Origin: Phycisphaerales bacterium
GTDB taxonomy: Bacteria; Planctomycetota; Phycisphaerae; Phycisphaerales; UBA1924
Assembly (NCBI GenBank): GCA_020847535.1
Contig: JADLBU010000016.1
Span: forward strand, 1 to 64,000
Length of the DNA: 64,000 nt
Direction of reading: 5' to 3'
Made by a program: the position numbers and the translations under genes. Of this stretch, positions 55,101-63,436 are shown piece after piece; the stretch's first letter is position 1, and every line of letters begins with the position of its first letter. Below the pieces are notes generated by a model, which saw only the letters and a list, made by a program, of their open reading frames with translations, was not told the DNA's origin and searched no databases.

Positions 55101-58100
55101 AGGTGCAGAAGCAGCAGTACATCCGGATGCACGGGATCCGGGCGATCGAGAAGGTCAAGGTGACCGCCGAGAAGCGGCTCAACGCGCTGCTTGTCAGCGG
55201 GCCGGCGCCGATGCTCGAGATGGCCGAGCAGGTGACAAGCGAGCTGGATGTGGATTCGGAGTCCGCCGATGGTGCTTCGGGCCGCAGGCACGTGCGGATC
55301 ATCACGCTCCAGAATGCCGATGCATCCGAACTCTCGAGCAACCTGACCTCGGTGTTCGCCGAGGATGCAACGCAGGCCCAGCCACCGAGCATCCGCGTCG
55401 ACAAGTCCAGCAATTCCCTGATCATCCGGGCCACCGGTGAGCAGATGAAGACGGTCGAGGACCTGGTCTCCAAGCTCGATGCGGCGACGCTCGCGAGCAG
55501 CAGGCAGATGCGGGTGATCCCGGTGGACAAGTCGCGGGCAAGCGCGGAGCTGCTCGCCCGCACGCTCAAGAAGCTGATGGAGCAGCAGGGCGGCGTCAAG
55601 GTCGAGGTCGTCACTACCGATGAGCTGCTGAAGCGCGCGACGGGCGACGATGACACGCCCGACGGCGATAAGCCCGATGGCGGTGGTGGTGGGGGGGGGG
55701 GTGGGCGTGGAGGTAACGGTGGTGGGGGAGGGGCGCCGAACGCCGATGCCGGTTCGCGACCCCTTCCGGAGGTGGGGGAACGCGACGAGTTTCGCAATGC
55801 ACAATCCGCATCGTGGCAGGCGATAGCGCTCGCATGGGCCGCGATCGGCGCTGTCCAGCCCACGGACCCTTCAGCGCCGCCCGCCGACAGCGATGCCGAG
55901 CAGGCGCCGATCACGATCGCCGTCGATCCGGTCAGCAACTCGATCCTGGTCGTCGGTTCTCCGCGCCTCACCGACCGGCTCGCCGCGCTCGCCGCCGAGC
56001 TCGAGAAGCAACTCCCCGCCGAGCCGACGGGTGTGCATGTGGTCGCACTGCCGGACACGGTGGGCGCCAACATGGTGCAGCAGATCGTCTCCTCGACCGT
56101 CACCCAGATCGGCCGCGTCGGGCCGGGAAATCCCTCGGGATTCACGGGCGCTGTCAGCGTCGTGCCCGATCCCTCCGGCACCTCGCTCATCGTGCTCGCC
56201 AATGACACCGATTTTGCGACCATCGGCCAGGTCATCGCCTCGGTCGCCCAGGCCGGGACCGCGACCAAGGTCGCGGTCAAGCTATACCCGCTCCAGTCGA
56301 TCACCGCCGTCCGGGCCCGCGAGGCGATCGAGGACCTGGTCAGTCCCCAGCCGCGCGGGCAGCAGGCCCGCCGCATCCGTTCCCTGGATGTCACGATCCC
56401 GGGTGATGACCAGACCGCCGCGATCTCGGGCAAGCTCGATCCCTCCAGGGTTCGTCTCACGGCCGATCCGACCGGCTCGCTGCTGATCGTCGTTGCGCCC
56501 GAGGAAACGCTCCCCCTCATCGACCGCTTCGTCGGGCTCATCGACCAGTCACCGGTGACCGATCGGCTCTCGATCCGCCGCTACGAGCTCGCCAACGCAC
56601 GCGCGAGCGATCTCTCTCGCACGCTTCAGGCCTTGATGGATGCCCAGCGCCAGGGGCCCAACGCCACAGAGCTTCCCCAGGCCCGCTTCATCGCCGATGA
56701 GCGCACCAACTCGCTCATGGTGACCGCCAGCGAGCCTCAGCACGGCGAGGTCAAGCGAATCCTCGCGACCGCCGATGCATCTACCGAGGACAAGTCCCTC
56801 ATCACCGAGATCATCGCCCTGCAGCAGGCCTCACCCGCGACCGTGCAGAAGATCGTCGAAGAGGTCATCATCGGCAAGGATCCGGCCAGGAAGGACAAGG
56901 TCCGCCTCAGTGCCGATGAGAACTCCAACCTGTTCGTGGTGCGCGCCACCCCCGAGATGATCGGCGAGGTCCGGCAGATCATCGCCCAGGTCGACACCAG
57001 CGCTGCCGGCGGGTTGCCGGTGCGGTCGATCAAGCTCGAACGCGCTGATGCCCAGCAGGTCGCCGCCGCCCTTCAGAAGTTCTTCCAGGACCGCGCTGCC
57101 GCCGCCGCCAAGCCCGGCCAGCGCACCGTCAACAAGGTCACGGTCGTCGGAGATCGCCGCAGCGCCACCCTCGTGATCGCCGCCGGCGATGACGATTTCG
57201 AGCAGATCAAGGCGCTGACGAGCAACTTTGATGCGCCCGCGCCGGGCAAGGACCTTCAGTTCAAGATCATCGGCCTCAAGAACGCCCGTGTGAGCGACAT
57301 CCAGGCGACGGTGCGCAACCTCGCCGATGAGCTCCAGTGGCAGCGTCAGAACTCTGGTGGCGGTCGGGCGCCTGACCAGGCATCAGAGACCCTCTCGGTC
57401 GACTTCAACGAGCGCACCAACAGCGTCGTGGTCATGGGCCAGGGTGAGGGCATCATCACGGTCGAGAAGCTGATATCGGCCCTCGATGTCCCCGACACCG
57501 CACGCTCGGTGATGATCGTCAAGAGCATCGCCATCGAGAAGGCTGATCCGGCGGCGATCCGCCAGGCTGTTGAGAGGGCGCTGGCGAACCCCAACTGGCG
57601 TTCGTGGCGCGGGCAGGATCCCGACGCTGTCACGGTCATTCCGGATCCCCGACGCAGGGCGCTCGTGCTCATCGGCCGCCAGGAGCGCGTCGAGCAGGCG
57701 CTGGCATATGTCCAGGAACTCGACTCCGCCTCCGCTCGCGGCGGCCAGCAGGTCACGACCATCACACTGGAGCACGCCCGCGCCGACCGCGCGGCCCAGT
57801 CGCTCTCGCAGTTCATGAAGAGCTGGGCGACCAGCCAGGGGCGTCCCGCCGATGCCCTGCCCTCCATCATCGGCTCATCCGATGGCAACGTGCTGATCGT
57901 CTCGGGCGATGAGTCCGAGCTCAAGACCGTGCGCGATGTGGTTGCGCAGATCGACCAGCCCGGCCTGAACCAGGGCCGCCGCATCGAGGTCTACCTGCTC
58001 AAGAACGCCCCCTCGCAGGACACCGCCAACACGCTGCGCTCCGTGCTCTCCCGCGGACGCCAGGGCGACGATCAGGCGACGGTCACTACGCAGCCCAGCA

Positions 58101-61100
58101 CCAACTCGGTGATCGTCTCAGCGCCCGATGCCATGTTCGAGCAGATCGAAGCCCTCATCAAGACGCTCGACGCCGCCCCGACCGCCGAGACCACCAACCT
58201 GATCACGGTTCCCCTCCAGACCGCCCGCGCCCAGGACATCGCCACCGCGCTCAGGACCGCGCTGCCGACGAGCCTGAAGGTCACGGTGACGCCCGTTACC
58301 CGCAGCAACACGCTGCTGCTCTCGGGTTCGACCGATGCGATCAACGTCGTGATGGAGCACATCAAGAAGATCGACCAGGAGCCCGCCAAGACGCTGGAGG
58401 TCTTCCGCCGGATCGCGATCCAGAACGTCCCCGCCGAGGAGATCGAGTACACGCTGGGGCAGATGCTCCGTGCCCGCGCCCGCTCCGCCAACGAGGTGGC
58501 GCCGACCGTCGATTCCTCTCGGTCCGACAATTCCCTGTTCATCTCGGCCCCGATCGACCAGATCGAGCAGATCGAGTTGATGGTCAAGCAGTTGGATGTC
58601 GCGGCGAGCAAGACCCGGCGGACCGAGTTCGTCAAGCTCGAGTACGCCGATGCCGAGCAGGTCGGCCGCGCCCTGCAGATGTTCTACGGCCGGTACGCGA
58701 ACGAGGCGACCACGCCCGCCGCGCGCAATGTCACGATCGTCCCCGATCGCGGCTCCAACTCCGTGATCATCAGCGCTGACGATTCGGAATGGACCGGCAT
58801 CAAGGAGCTGGTCAAGAAGCTCGACGATAAGGAGTACGACACCTCGCGGCAGCTGGCGGTCATCCCGCTCACGCACGCCGATGCCACCAGCATCGCTCGC
58901 GCGATCAACGAGGGTTTCCGCACCCCGCTGCTCGATGCCGTCAACCGCGCCCGCCAGGAACGCACCGGCCGCAATCCCCCCAACAACAACGGTCGTCCCC
59001 TGGGCGTCGAGGGCATCGTCCTTGAGGGCGAGAACATCCCCGCCGTCTCGGCCGAGCCGCAGACCAACGCCCTGGTCGTCTTCGCCGTCCAGCGCGATCT
59101 CGAGCGCATCCAGGCCGTCATCAAGCAGCTCGATGTCCCCGGATTTGCCAATCTCCCCGAGCCGCGCATCATCGCCGTCACCGGCGGTGGCAGACCCTCG
59201 GCGATCGCACAGACCCTGCGCGACATGTTCGCACCCCAGCGCAGCGGCCAGCAGAGCATCGGTGGTCCGCGATCCATCATGATCGCCGGACTCGACGATT
59301 CGGCGGCGATCCTCGTGCGCGCCGATGACCAGGAATTCGCCCAGATCAAGGCGCTCGCCGACACCCTCCAGCAGCAGGGCAAGGTCAACCAGCTTTCACC
59401 GACCGTGGTCAAGCTCAGTCATGTGCCCGCCGCTCGCCTGCGCACGACGCTGCTGGCCACCTTCACGCCGATCGCCCAGAAGCTCGGCGAGACGATCGCG
59501 ATCGAGACCGATCGCGGAAGCAACGCCCTGGTGATCGCCAGCTCCGAACGCCTCCGGGAAGAGATCAAGAAGGTAATCGCCGAGCTCGATCAGCCCGTGA
59601 TGGGCGCTGGGGAGAACGGGGATGCCGGCCCCACTCGCCTGGGCCAGTCGGTCTTCATCGTCGATGTCCAGAACAACGCCCCCGAGGACATCCGCAAGGT
59701 GCTGGTGGATATGGGCCTCGACAAGGCCCAGGCAGCCGATCGCCCCGGTGTCGTCACCGAGCCGATCACGGTCACGCCGCTGGCAAGCCGCAGGGCGCTT
59801 GCCATCCTCGCAAGTCCGGGCGACTCGGCCGCGGTCATCGAGCTGATCAAGGCGATCGATGCGACCCCGCTCGAGCCCGAACAGCAGATGGCGGTGGTGG
59901 GCCTCAAGCTTGCGACGGCGAGCACGGTGGTCACCACGCTCAACTCGATGCTGACTCCCGACACGCTCAACTCCGGCAGCGGGCCGGCGCAGGCGCTGGC
60001 CGAGCAGGTCCGCCGGTTGAGCATGGTGCGCAACGGCATCGATCAGAAGCCACTCAACGTCGATCTCACCAAGCCCGTGCGACTCATCCCCGACGTCGAG
60101 AGCAACAGCGTGGTGATCGCCTCCACACCCGCCAACATCGAGGCCCTCAAGGAAGTCGTGCGCATGCTCGACACCCTGCCCATGGGCGATGCGGTGCTGG
60201 TGCGGATCTTCCCGCTCCAGAACGCGATGGCCGCACGCGTCAAGAGCATCGTCGACCAGCTCTTCCAGCAGGGCGAAGCGCTCCGGCGCCTCCCCGGTAC
60301 CCGCCGCCAGGGGCTGCCCACGACCGCCACCGGCCAGGCGCTGGCCGGTGAGATCGCAACCGCGATCGACGACCGCACAAACACTCTTATCGCCGCGGGA
60401 CGCGATGAGGCCGTCGCGCTGGTGGAAGTCCTCATCAAGGATCTCGACAGCGATGAATCGGCCAAGTGGATCGAGCCGGCGATCATCCCGCTGGCGCACG
60501 CCGATTCGGTCGCGCTGGCAAGAAAGCTCCGGGAGGTTCTGGTCACCGGCGTCGGAACGACGCCCGAGGCGATGGGCCTTCAGAAGCAGTTTGGACGCCT
60601 GCGCATGATCGCCAAGGGCGGCAACCCGACCTCCCCTGACGCCCGCGTCGAGGCGGATCTCTTCGCCCCGCTCAGCGGGCTGGTCATCACCCCCGATGAG
60701 CAGATGAACTCGCTGATCGTCGTCGGCACACCCACCAACATCCAGGTCGTGCGCGAGCTGGCCGCCCAGCTCGATGTCGAGGCCGCATCGGCCTCCAACC
60801 AGGTCCGCGTCTTCCCGCTCGCGAACGCCGCCGCCGACAGGGTCGCCCAGATCGTCCAGGGCGTCTTCCAGCAGCGCGAGCGCGACAACCAGATCCGCGC
60901 TGAGGACAAGCTCATCATCGCCGCCGATGTGCGCACCAACGCCCTGATCGTGACCTCCAGCCCCCGCAGCTTCGCGATCCTCGAGACGCTCCTGAAGACG
61001 CTCGACGGGGAGCAGACCAACTTCTCCGTCGGCTTGCACGTCCTGCCGGTGACCGATGCCGATGTCAAGGTGCTCGCACCCAAGATCGAGAAGCTGATGC

Positions 61101-63436
61101 GCGAACGCATCGAGGCCAGCAAGCGCAGCGGATCGGTCGCCAACCCCTCCGATGTATTCTCCATCGAGGCCGAGCCCACCAGCAACCTCCTCATCGTCGC
61201 CGCCAGCGAGGAGAACTTCACGCTCGTCAAGGAACTCCTCACCGCCCTCACCGGCGATGCCTCTAGGATCGCCGGCGCCGCAAAGACCGAGCTGATCTCG
61301 CTGCAGAAAATGTCCGCGGTCGATGCCGCTCAGCAGGTCCGCCAGATGTACGTCGACAAGGAGAACCTGCGCCGCGGCGACAACGCCGTCGCCGTGATCC
61401 CCAATGAGCGTGCCAACGCCCTGGTCGTGACGGGCTCCGAGCAGGACATCCTCGAGATCCGCGGTCTGATCGCCCAGCTCGAAAGCGCCCAGGTGACCGC
61501 GATCCGGCAGATCAAGCGCCTCGAACTCAAGTCCGCCAACGCCTTGGAGATGGTGAACCTGCTCGAGAACCTGCTCGCGGGCCGGCCCGTCAGCGGCAGG
61601 CCGCTGGGCGCCCGGCAGGCGACCCGCCTGAGCTTCATCCGCGAGGCGGTCAAGAACGAGCTGATCGCCCCCGGCGGCCGTCCGCCCGCAGAGGCCGAGA
61701 TCGACGGGGCGATCCGGGACCAGGTGACGCTGACTCCCGACATCCGATCCAATTCCCTGATGGTCAACGCGCCGCCGGAGATCATGATCCTGATCGAGGA
61801 CATCGTCGCCGACATCGACACCACATCCGCCGGCTCGCGCAAGATCGAGAAGTTCCAGCTCCAGAACGCGGATGCCCGGCAGATGGCCGACCTGCTCAGG
61901 GAGACTTTCCGTCTGCAGCAGCAGGGCAACGCCTTCATCCTCGTCCCGCCGAGATCCTCAGATCCCAGCGGCAGGCAGGCCGGTCCCGGCCCCGAGGCGC
62001 CCGATGCCCCGGCGGTTCAGCCCGATGACGCCTTGGCCGAGATGTCCTTCGAAGGCACCACGGTGACGCCGGTCCCCGACGAGCGCCAGCAGCTCTCGAT
62101 CGCGATCGATGCACGCACCAACACCCTTATCGTCTCGGGCACCGAGGAGTACCTGGACCTGGTGCGCAAGCTGGTCACGGAGCTCGACAGCATCGAGGCC
62201 AACGAGCGCGTGCAGTCGGTCTATCACCTGCGCAACGCCCGGGCCAAGGAGATCGAGACCACGCTCCAGTCCTATTTCCAGGGCGACAACCAGAAGTTCC
62301 GCGCCACCCTGGGCCCCAATAACATCGGCTCGGTCACCCGCATGCTCGAGCAGGAAGTCACGGTGGTGGGGGATGAGAAGAGCAACCGCCTGGTGATCTC
62401 GACTTCACCCAGGTACATCGAACGCGTGATGGAGATCGTCGAGGAGCTGGACTCTTCACCGCCGCAGGTGATGGTCCAGGTTCTGCTCGCCGAGGTCACC
62501 ATCGACAGCTCCGACGAGTGGGCTGCCAACATCTCCGTCGGCCCCTTCGGCGGGGATGAATACAACGTCGCAAGCCTGGGCGCCAGCACCGGGGTCGCCA
62601 CAGGCCTGGGCGTCCCCAACCTCAGCGTCTCCAGCGCCGATTTCAGCCTCCTCATCCGCGCCCTGGTCGCCCAAGGCAGGCTCGAGATTCTCAGCGAGCC
62701 CAAGGTGATGGTCAACAACAACACGCTCGCCAAGATCCAGGTCGGCGATGACGTCGCGCTCGTAGGCAACGTCGAGATCACTCCCCAGGGCGGCACCCGC
62801 TCGACCGTGACGCGCCGCGATGTGGGCATCATCCTGAACGTCACTCCCTCGATCAACGCCGACGGCTTCGTGAGGATGGAGATCTCCCCCGAGATCTCGA
62901 CGCTCAGCGCGCGCACCACGGAGATCAGCGAGGACTTCAGCTCCCCCGTCATCACCAAGCGAACCCTCTCCACCAACGTGACCGTCAAGGACGGGCAGAG
63001 CGTGGTCATCGGAGGGCTTCTTCAGAGCACCGAGGAGGAGCGCAACACCAAGATTCCAGGATTGGGGGATATCCCGCTGGTCGGTGAGCTCTTCAAGAGC
63101 CGCGACAACCGCAACGTCAAGACCGAGCTCATGGTCATCGTCACGCCCCGCGTCATCCCCGGCCAGACCGGCGGAGGCATCTGGTCAAACGCGACCGCGG
63201 TCAAGCACATGAACGCCGAGCTGATCCGGGAGTTGAGCTCCCCGGCCCCGATCCGGGAGCACCTGTGGCGCAAGCAGGGCAACAGCCTGCCTCCCGAAAC
63301 GATCAAGAAACTGCCCGACGAATCCAGGCCGCGCTTCTCACCCATCGAGGAAGGGGATGAACTCCCACCCCCGGACGACACCACGACGCCCGAGATCGCA
63401 CCCAAGCCGGCGAGCAACAGATCACAACAGCCATGA
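49157..63436 (+). CDS. gspD: Giant type II secretion secretin (GspD) with about 50 N1-like domains
   Basis: 4,759 residues from the ATG at 49157 (GGAGG upstream; a TTG at 49139 would add six). Signal peptide to about 37; Pro/Gln-rich linker 40-130 with (PQ)n; N0 domain about 132-215 (LIKFTFKDMPFDLVLDYFA, FEDALSILN). Residues 232-4437 are about 50 tandem N1/secretin_N-type domains of 70-110 residues, each with a first strand such as VRIFPLKIARAEELA and a later (T/S)N(S/T)LIV strand followed by a helix ending LIK-LD. A Gly-rich linker interrupts domain 25 (near 2170-2200). One normal secretin core begins at 4438 (VMVQVLLAEVTIDSS; ILSEPKVMVNNNTLAKIQVGD; VVIGGLLQ; KIPGLGDIPLVGELFKS; LMVIVTPRVI), then a 70-residue tail that could bind a pilotin. 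Usual GspD is about 650-750 residues with three N1-type domains. Confidence 0.95.
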   Translation: MQGQKFNRGFSLTRAMVAASVFAAAGLPVSVLSVDRAHAAPLQPATSPAEAQPGATPPTIPPTTPPSTPPETPPSAPPAPADSQPQPQPQPQPEPAATQPPAQPQPAPAQPTPVQPPPPAPAQPEGKPGPKLIKFTFKDMPFDLVLDYFARESGLPIIREVPVPAGAMTFVGAQPYTFEDALSILNLNLAMQGVHLRKQEQYLYLASLADSVKKATQVEMDKVPDGVKPDQYLTLTIPLSNAQAAQVAEQIKPLIGPYGGVQAVPAQNMVIVMESAAQCRRIRDIVQAIDTVKPADQAFKLFPLKFAQADAVFGALKGLIGERVRQTYIDAGGKATTVTDTAVQGVNITPDMRTNSLLVVGLASRIKQVEELLTLLDIPEAGQGDSQMMTFSLATLSADAAAQRVNALFQNVPANRKPTVLPLPEAGKLTIVGPQQFLLQAMTLLGEVDGGGRAAADPALAIERKAIVVKLKFVTPAQVDQIATRLMTPRQTQVVKTSPTPDGKGLVITGPAADVDAVQQVVQSMDVAPDVEREVRMVKIIAGEPAAVLAKAQELYGQTGQADRDPISATLDAESRIATLIGSRTALTRFESLVSQTQTNVSIDRTGKSYDIRKVKPSVLSTKLARLAKPMLMLDDGQPYVDPVFEPLDELRKLIVRAEASQFAVIDELVKRLDSEEPRARELRVVKVSAPDPVALIDRAQKLYAVKIDGLTEDEAGPVDAKFDEKSGRVMISGKAAAIRLFSDSLQDAQQLTPPARTMKILDIANQRAAALVEPLGAFLKSADSIDPARKVPDPTIQVIEQTNSLLVTAEDAQHALIADYIQRLDRVDQSTLPPLRLLQLRTAEAAAIAGMLNQQYSQRPQADRAAKPVDVRADAATNTLIVSAHPDLFDSIKTFVDELNKEKKDSADRITKLFPLKVAKAAEVAVAMDKLYPLPPVPVDRLNRPMPWLQQPKEVTVSADSSSNSLIVDAPADRVEALEALAQQLDRVELPPSAQLKTYRVVGGDLNTIATTLNALASRGNLAAPAQPGKQTVQVLVQAEPKSNTLIIAGDEVTFERVEQMLKDLSAVAVEKGLRVIPIANEKAIAVKDRALSIYNAQIAQIPGANPVDVTIDEKSNSLMLVADVEAMPRFMKIIDELQRQSGPAREVRMIELKLARAAEVAAFIEDLVKSSESMGIRGGPDPVIEPIEANNTLLIAAQPIQFAVIESLVKSLDQAKAADKPPMRILKVRTSDAANLATVLMQAYSARSPEQRGKMPVDIQADSATNTLLVSAHPDVLPEIEKVVSELNETSSADANGREIRIFPLKIARAEELAQTIDQMFPDPPVPLDPRTRQPRPDLKTPREVVVRADRATNSLIVDAPAKRLAGFEQIVKSLDQQKLVDSIEIRTYRLERANVEAVAGTLRDLASNGSLAAGKAIPAGSVTISTEPTNRVLIVSGPADVFTGVDTVLKQLDGSPDRPQTSLRMYALKHARAERLRTLLERVLATRLREQQEAAGKSADDAKSLLDVSADNGSNTLIISAPEGIQKIAEELVKSLDNENSASGQTSVRVIPLNFAEAGSVASTLSQAIPSLDLPTGGKVSVVAAPGSNAILLTGIEADINKVEELIKPLDVQPSTADAPKVETFALKHADAQQLAIMVQKLLVDQQETDPRILSLQLQLSRQNRQDLFKKPMIRVEAASRTNALIVSAPQSTLQLAKTLIEQLDLPSGVTDRIVMTFTPARGDPAQLAQMVARVVNATLPQGRGPLELTAEPKSGSIVAIGSQEQVAEGIKRLAEFDDRIPAMPAVDLKIVELKNADASSLASQVQAMMSDRTRWPRELVLAEKSGVGVPAPAINADPKANRLLVSVPSVLMPMATQLIATLDQPAQAGAVQVQVFKLQQGEAASIATALREGLRASAKPGEPTPTITPEPGSNVVIVSGSTDQLARVGDLIKPMDSVVEPDRIGLRTIFLKHARAEAIAPVLEGVLARESMFDRMSEVQKQQYIRMHGIRAIEKVKVTAEKRLNALLVSGPAPMLEMAEQVTSELDVDSESADGASGRRHVRIITLQNADASELSSNLTSVFAEDATQAQPPSIRVDKSSNSLIIRATGEQMKTVEDLVSKLDAATLASSRQMRVIPVDKSRASAELLARTLKKLMEQQGGVKVEVVTTDELLKRATGDDDTPDGDKPDGGGGGGGGGRGGNGGGGGAPNADAGSRPLPEVGERDEFRNAQSASWQAIALAWAAIGAVQPTDPSAPPADSDAEQAPITIAVDPVSNSILVVGSPRLTDRLAALAAELEKQLPAEPTGVHVVALPDTVGANMVQQIVSSTVTQIGRVGPGNPSGFTGAVSVVPDPSGTSLIVLANDTDFATIGQVIASVAQAGTATKVAVKLYPLQSITAVRAREAIEDLVSPQPRGQQARRIRSLDVTIPGDDQTAAISGKLDPSRVRLTADPTGSLLIVVAPEETLPLIDRFVGLIDQSPVTDRLSIRRYELANARASDLSRTLQALMDAQRQGPNATELPQARFIADERTNSLMVTASEPQHGEVKRILATADASTEDKSLITEIIALQQASPATVQKIVEEVIIGKDPARKDKVRLSADENSNLFVVRATPEMIGEVRQIIAQVDTSAAGGLPVRSIKLERADAQQVAAALQKFFQDRAAAAAKPGQRTVNKVTVVGDRRSATLVIAAGDDDFEQIKALTSNFDAPAPGKDLQFKIIGLKNARVSDIQATVRNLADELQWQRQNSGGGRAPDQASETLSVDFNERTNSVVVMGQGEGIITVEKLISALDVPDTARSVMIVKSIAIEKADPAAIRQAVERALANPNWRSWRGQDPDAVTVIPDPRRRALVLIGRQERVEQALAYVQELDSASARGGQQVTTITLEHARADRAAQSLSQFMKSWATSQGRPADALPSIIGSSDGNVLIVSGDESELKTVRDVVAQIDQPGLNQGRRIEVYLLKNAPSQDTANTLRSVLSRGRQGDDQATVTTQPSTNSVIVSAPDAMFEQIEALIKTLDAAPTAETTNLITVPLQTARAQDIATALRTALPTSLKVTVTPVTRSNTLLLSGSTDAINVVMEHIKKIDQEPAKTLEVFRRIAIQNVPAEEIEYTLGQMLRARARSANEVAPTVDSSRSDNSLFISAPIDQIEQIELMVKQLDVAASKTRRTEFVKLEYADAEQVGRALQMFYGRYANEATTPAARNVTIVPDRGSNSVIISADDSEWTGIKELVKKLDDKEYDTSRQLAVIPLTHADATSIARAINEGFRTPLLDAVNRARQERTGRNPPNNNGRPLGVEGIVLEGENIPAVSAEPQTNALVVFAVQRDLERIQAVIKQLDVPGFANLPEPRIIAVTGGGRPSAIAQTLRDMFAPQRSGQQSIGGPRSIMIAGLDDSAAILVRADDQEFAQIKALADTLQQQGKVNQLSPTVVKLSHVPAARLRTTLLATFTPIAQKLGETIAIETDRGSNALVIASSERLREEIKKVIAELDQPVMGAGENGDAGPTRLGQSVFIVDVQNNAPEDIRKVLVDMGLDKAQAADRPGVVTEPITVTPLASRRALAILASPGDSAAVIELIKAIDATPLEPEQQMAVVGLKLATASTVVTTLNSMLTPDTLNSGSGPAQALAEQVRRLSMVRNGIDQKPLNVDLTKPVRLIPDVESNSVVIASTPANIEALKEVVRMLDTLPMGDAVLVRIFPLQNAMAARVKSIVDQLFQQGEALRRLPGTRRQGLPTTATGQALAGEIATAIDDRTNTLIAAGRDEAVALVEVLIKDLDSDESAKWIEPAIIPLAHADSVALARKLREVLVTGVGTTPEAMGLQKQFGRLRMIAKGGNPTSPDARVEADLFAPLSGLVITPDEQMNSLIVVGTPTNIQVVRELAAQLDVEAASASNQVRVFPLANAAADRVAQIVQGVFQQRERDNQIRAEDKLIIAADVRTNALIVTSSPRSFAILETLLKTLDGEQTNFSVGLHVLPVTDADVKVLAPKIEKLMRERIEASKRSGSVANPSDVFSIEAEPTSNLLIVAASEENFTLVKELLTALTGDASRIAGAAKTELISLQKMSAVDAAQQVRQMYVDKENLRRGDNAVAVIPNERANALVVTGSEQDILEIRGLIAQLESAQVTAIRQIKRLELKSANALEMVNLLENLLAGRPVSGRPLGARQATRLSFIREAVKNELIAPGGRPPAEAEIDGAIRDQVTLTPDIRSNSLMVNAPPEIMILIEDIVADIDTTSAGSRKIEKFQLQNADARQMADLLRETFRLQQQGNAFILVPPRSSDPSGRQAGPGPEAPDAPAVQPDDALAEMSFEGTTVTPVPDERQQLSIAIDARTNTLIVSGTEEYLDLVRKLVTELDSIEANERVQSVYHLRNARAKEIETTLQSYFQGDNQKFRATLGPNNIGSVTRMLEQEVTVVGDEKSNRLVISTSPRYIERVMEIVEELDSSPPQVMVQVLLAEVTIDSSDEWAANISVGPFGGDEYNVASLGASTGVATGLGVPNLSVSSADFSLLIRALVAQGRLEILSEPKVMVNNNTLAKIQVGDDVALVGNVEITPQGGTRSTVTRRDVGIILNVTPSINADGFVRMEISPEISTLSARTTEISEDFSSPVITKRTLSTNVTVKDGQSVVIGGLLQSTEEERNTKIPGLGDIPLVGELFKSRDNRNVKTELMVIVTPRVIPGQTGGGIWSNATAVKHMNAELIRELSSPAPIREHLWRKQGNSLPPETIKKLPDESRPRFSPIEEGDELPPPDDTTTPEIAPKPASNRSQQP
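49404..49434. repeat. CCCCAA hexanucleotide tandem repeat
   Basis: Five successive CCCAAC/CCCCAA units encode PQPQPQPQ near the secretin N-terminus. Being six bases long, gain or loss of units keeps the frame and only changes linker length. The complementary strand has five G-runs of three or four and could form a G-quadruplex. Confidence 0.9.
51197..53548 (+). repeat. Tandem duplication of a five-domain block inside gspD
   Basis: 51197-52375 (393 codons) and 52376-53548 (391 codons) encode the same succession of five domains. Matching landmarks: TNTLIVSAHPD against TNTLLVSAHPD, PPVPVDRLNRP against PPVPLDPRTRQP, NSLIVDAPADR against NSLIVDAPAKR, and a PDPxIxxIE segment in both. Over the 20-residue window beginning PVD(V/I) (51761 and 52928), 16 residues are identical. 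Confidence 0.88.
55691..55701 (+). repeat. (G)11 homopolymer in the middle of gspD
   Basis: Eleven consecutive G lie inside the Gly-rich linker near codon 2180. Surrounding Gly codons are mixed (GGT, GGC, GGA), so the pure run is not forced by the protein. A one-base slip would frameshift and remove everything downstream, including the secretin core. Confidence 0.9.

Noticed and set aside
54388-56541. 717-codon minus-strand frame inside gspD
   Set aside because: Antisense of the repeat field, rich in Ser/Thr/Pro with no domain. The same reasoning removes the other long antisense frames at 59396-61039 and 7315-8412.
49157-63436. Idea that the giant gene is an assembly artefact joining several ordinary gspD copies
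   Set aside because: There is only one N0 and one secretin core; the N1-type domains differ from each other; the frame stays open for 14.3 kb, including through the (G)11 tract. Long-read confirmation would still be worthwhile.
49157-63436. Repeat field as a CRISPR array or non-coding satellite
   Set aside because: Units are 70-110 codons, in frame, diverged at DNA level and conserved at protein level as secretin N domains.
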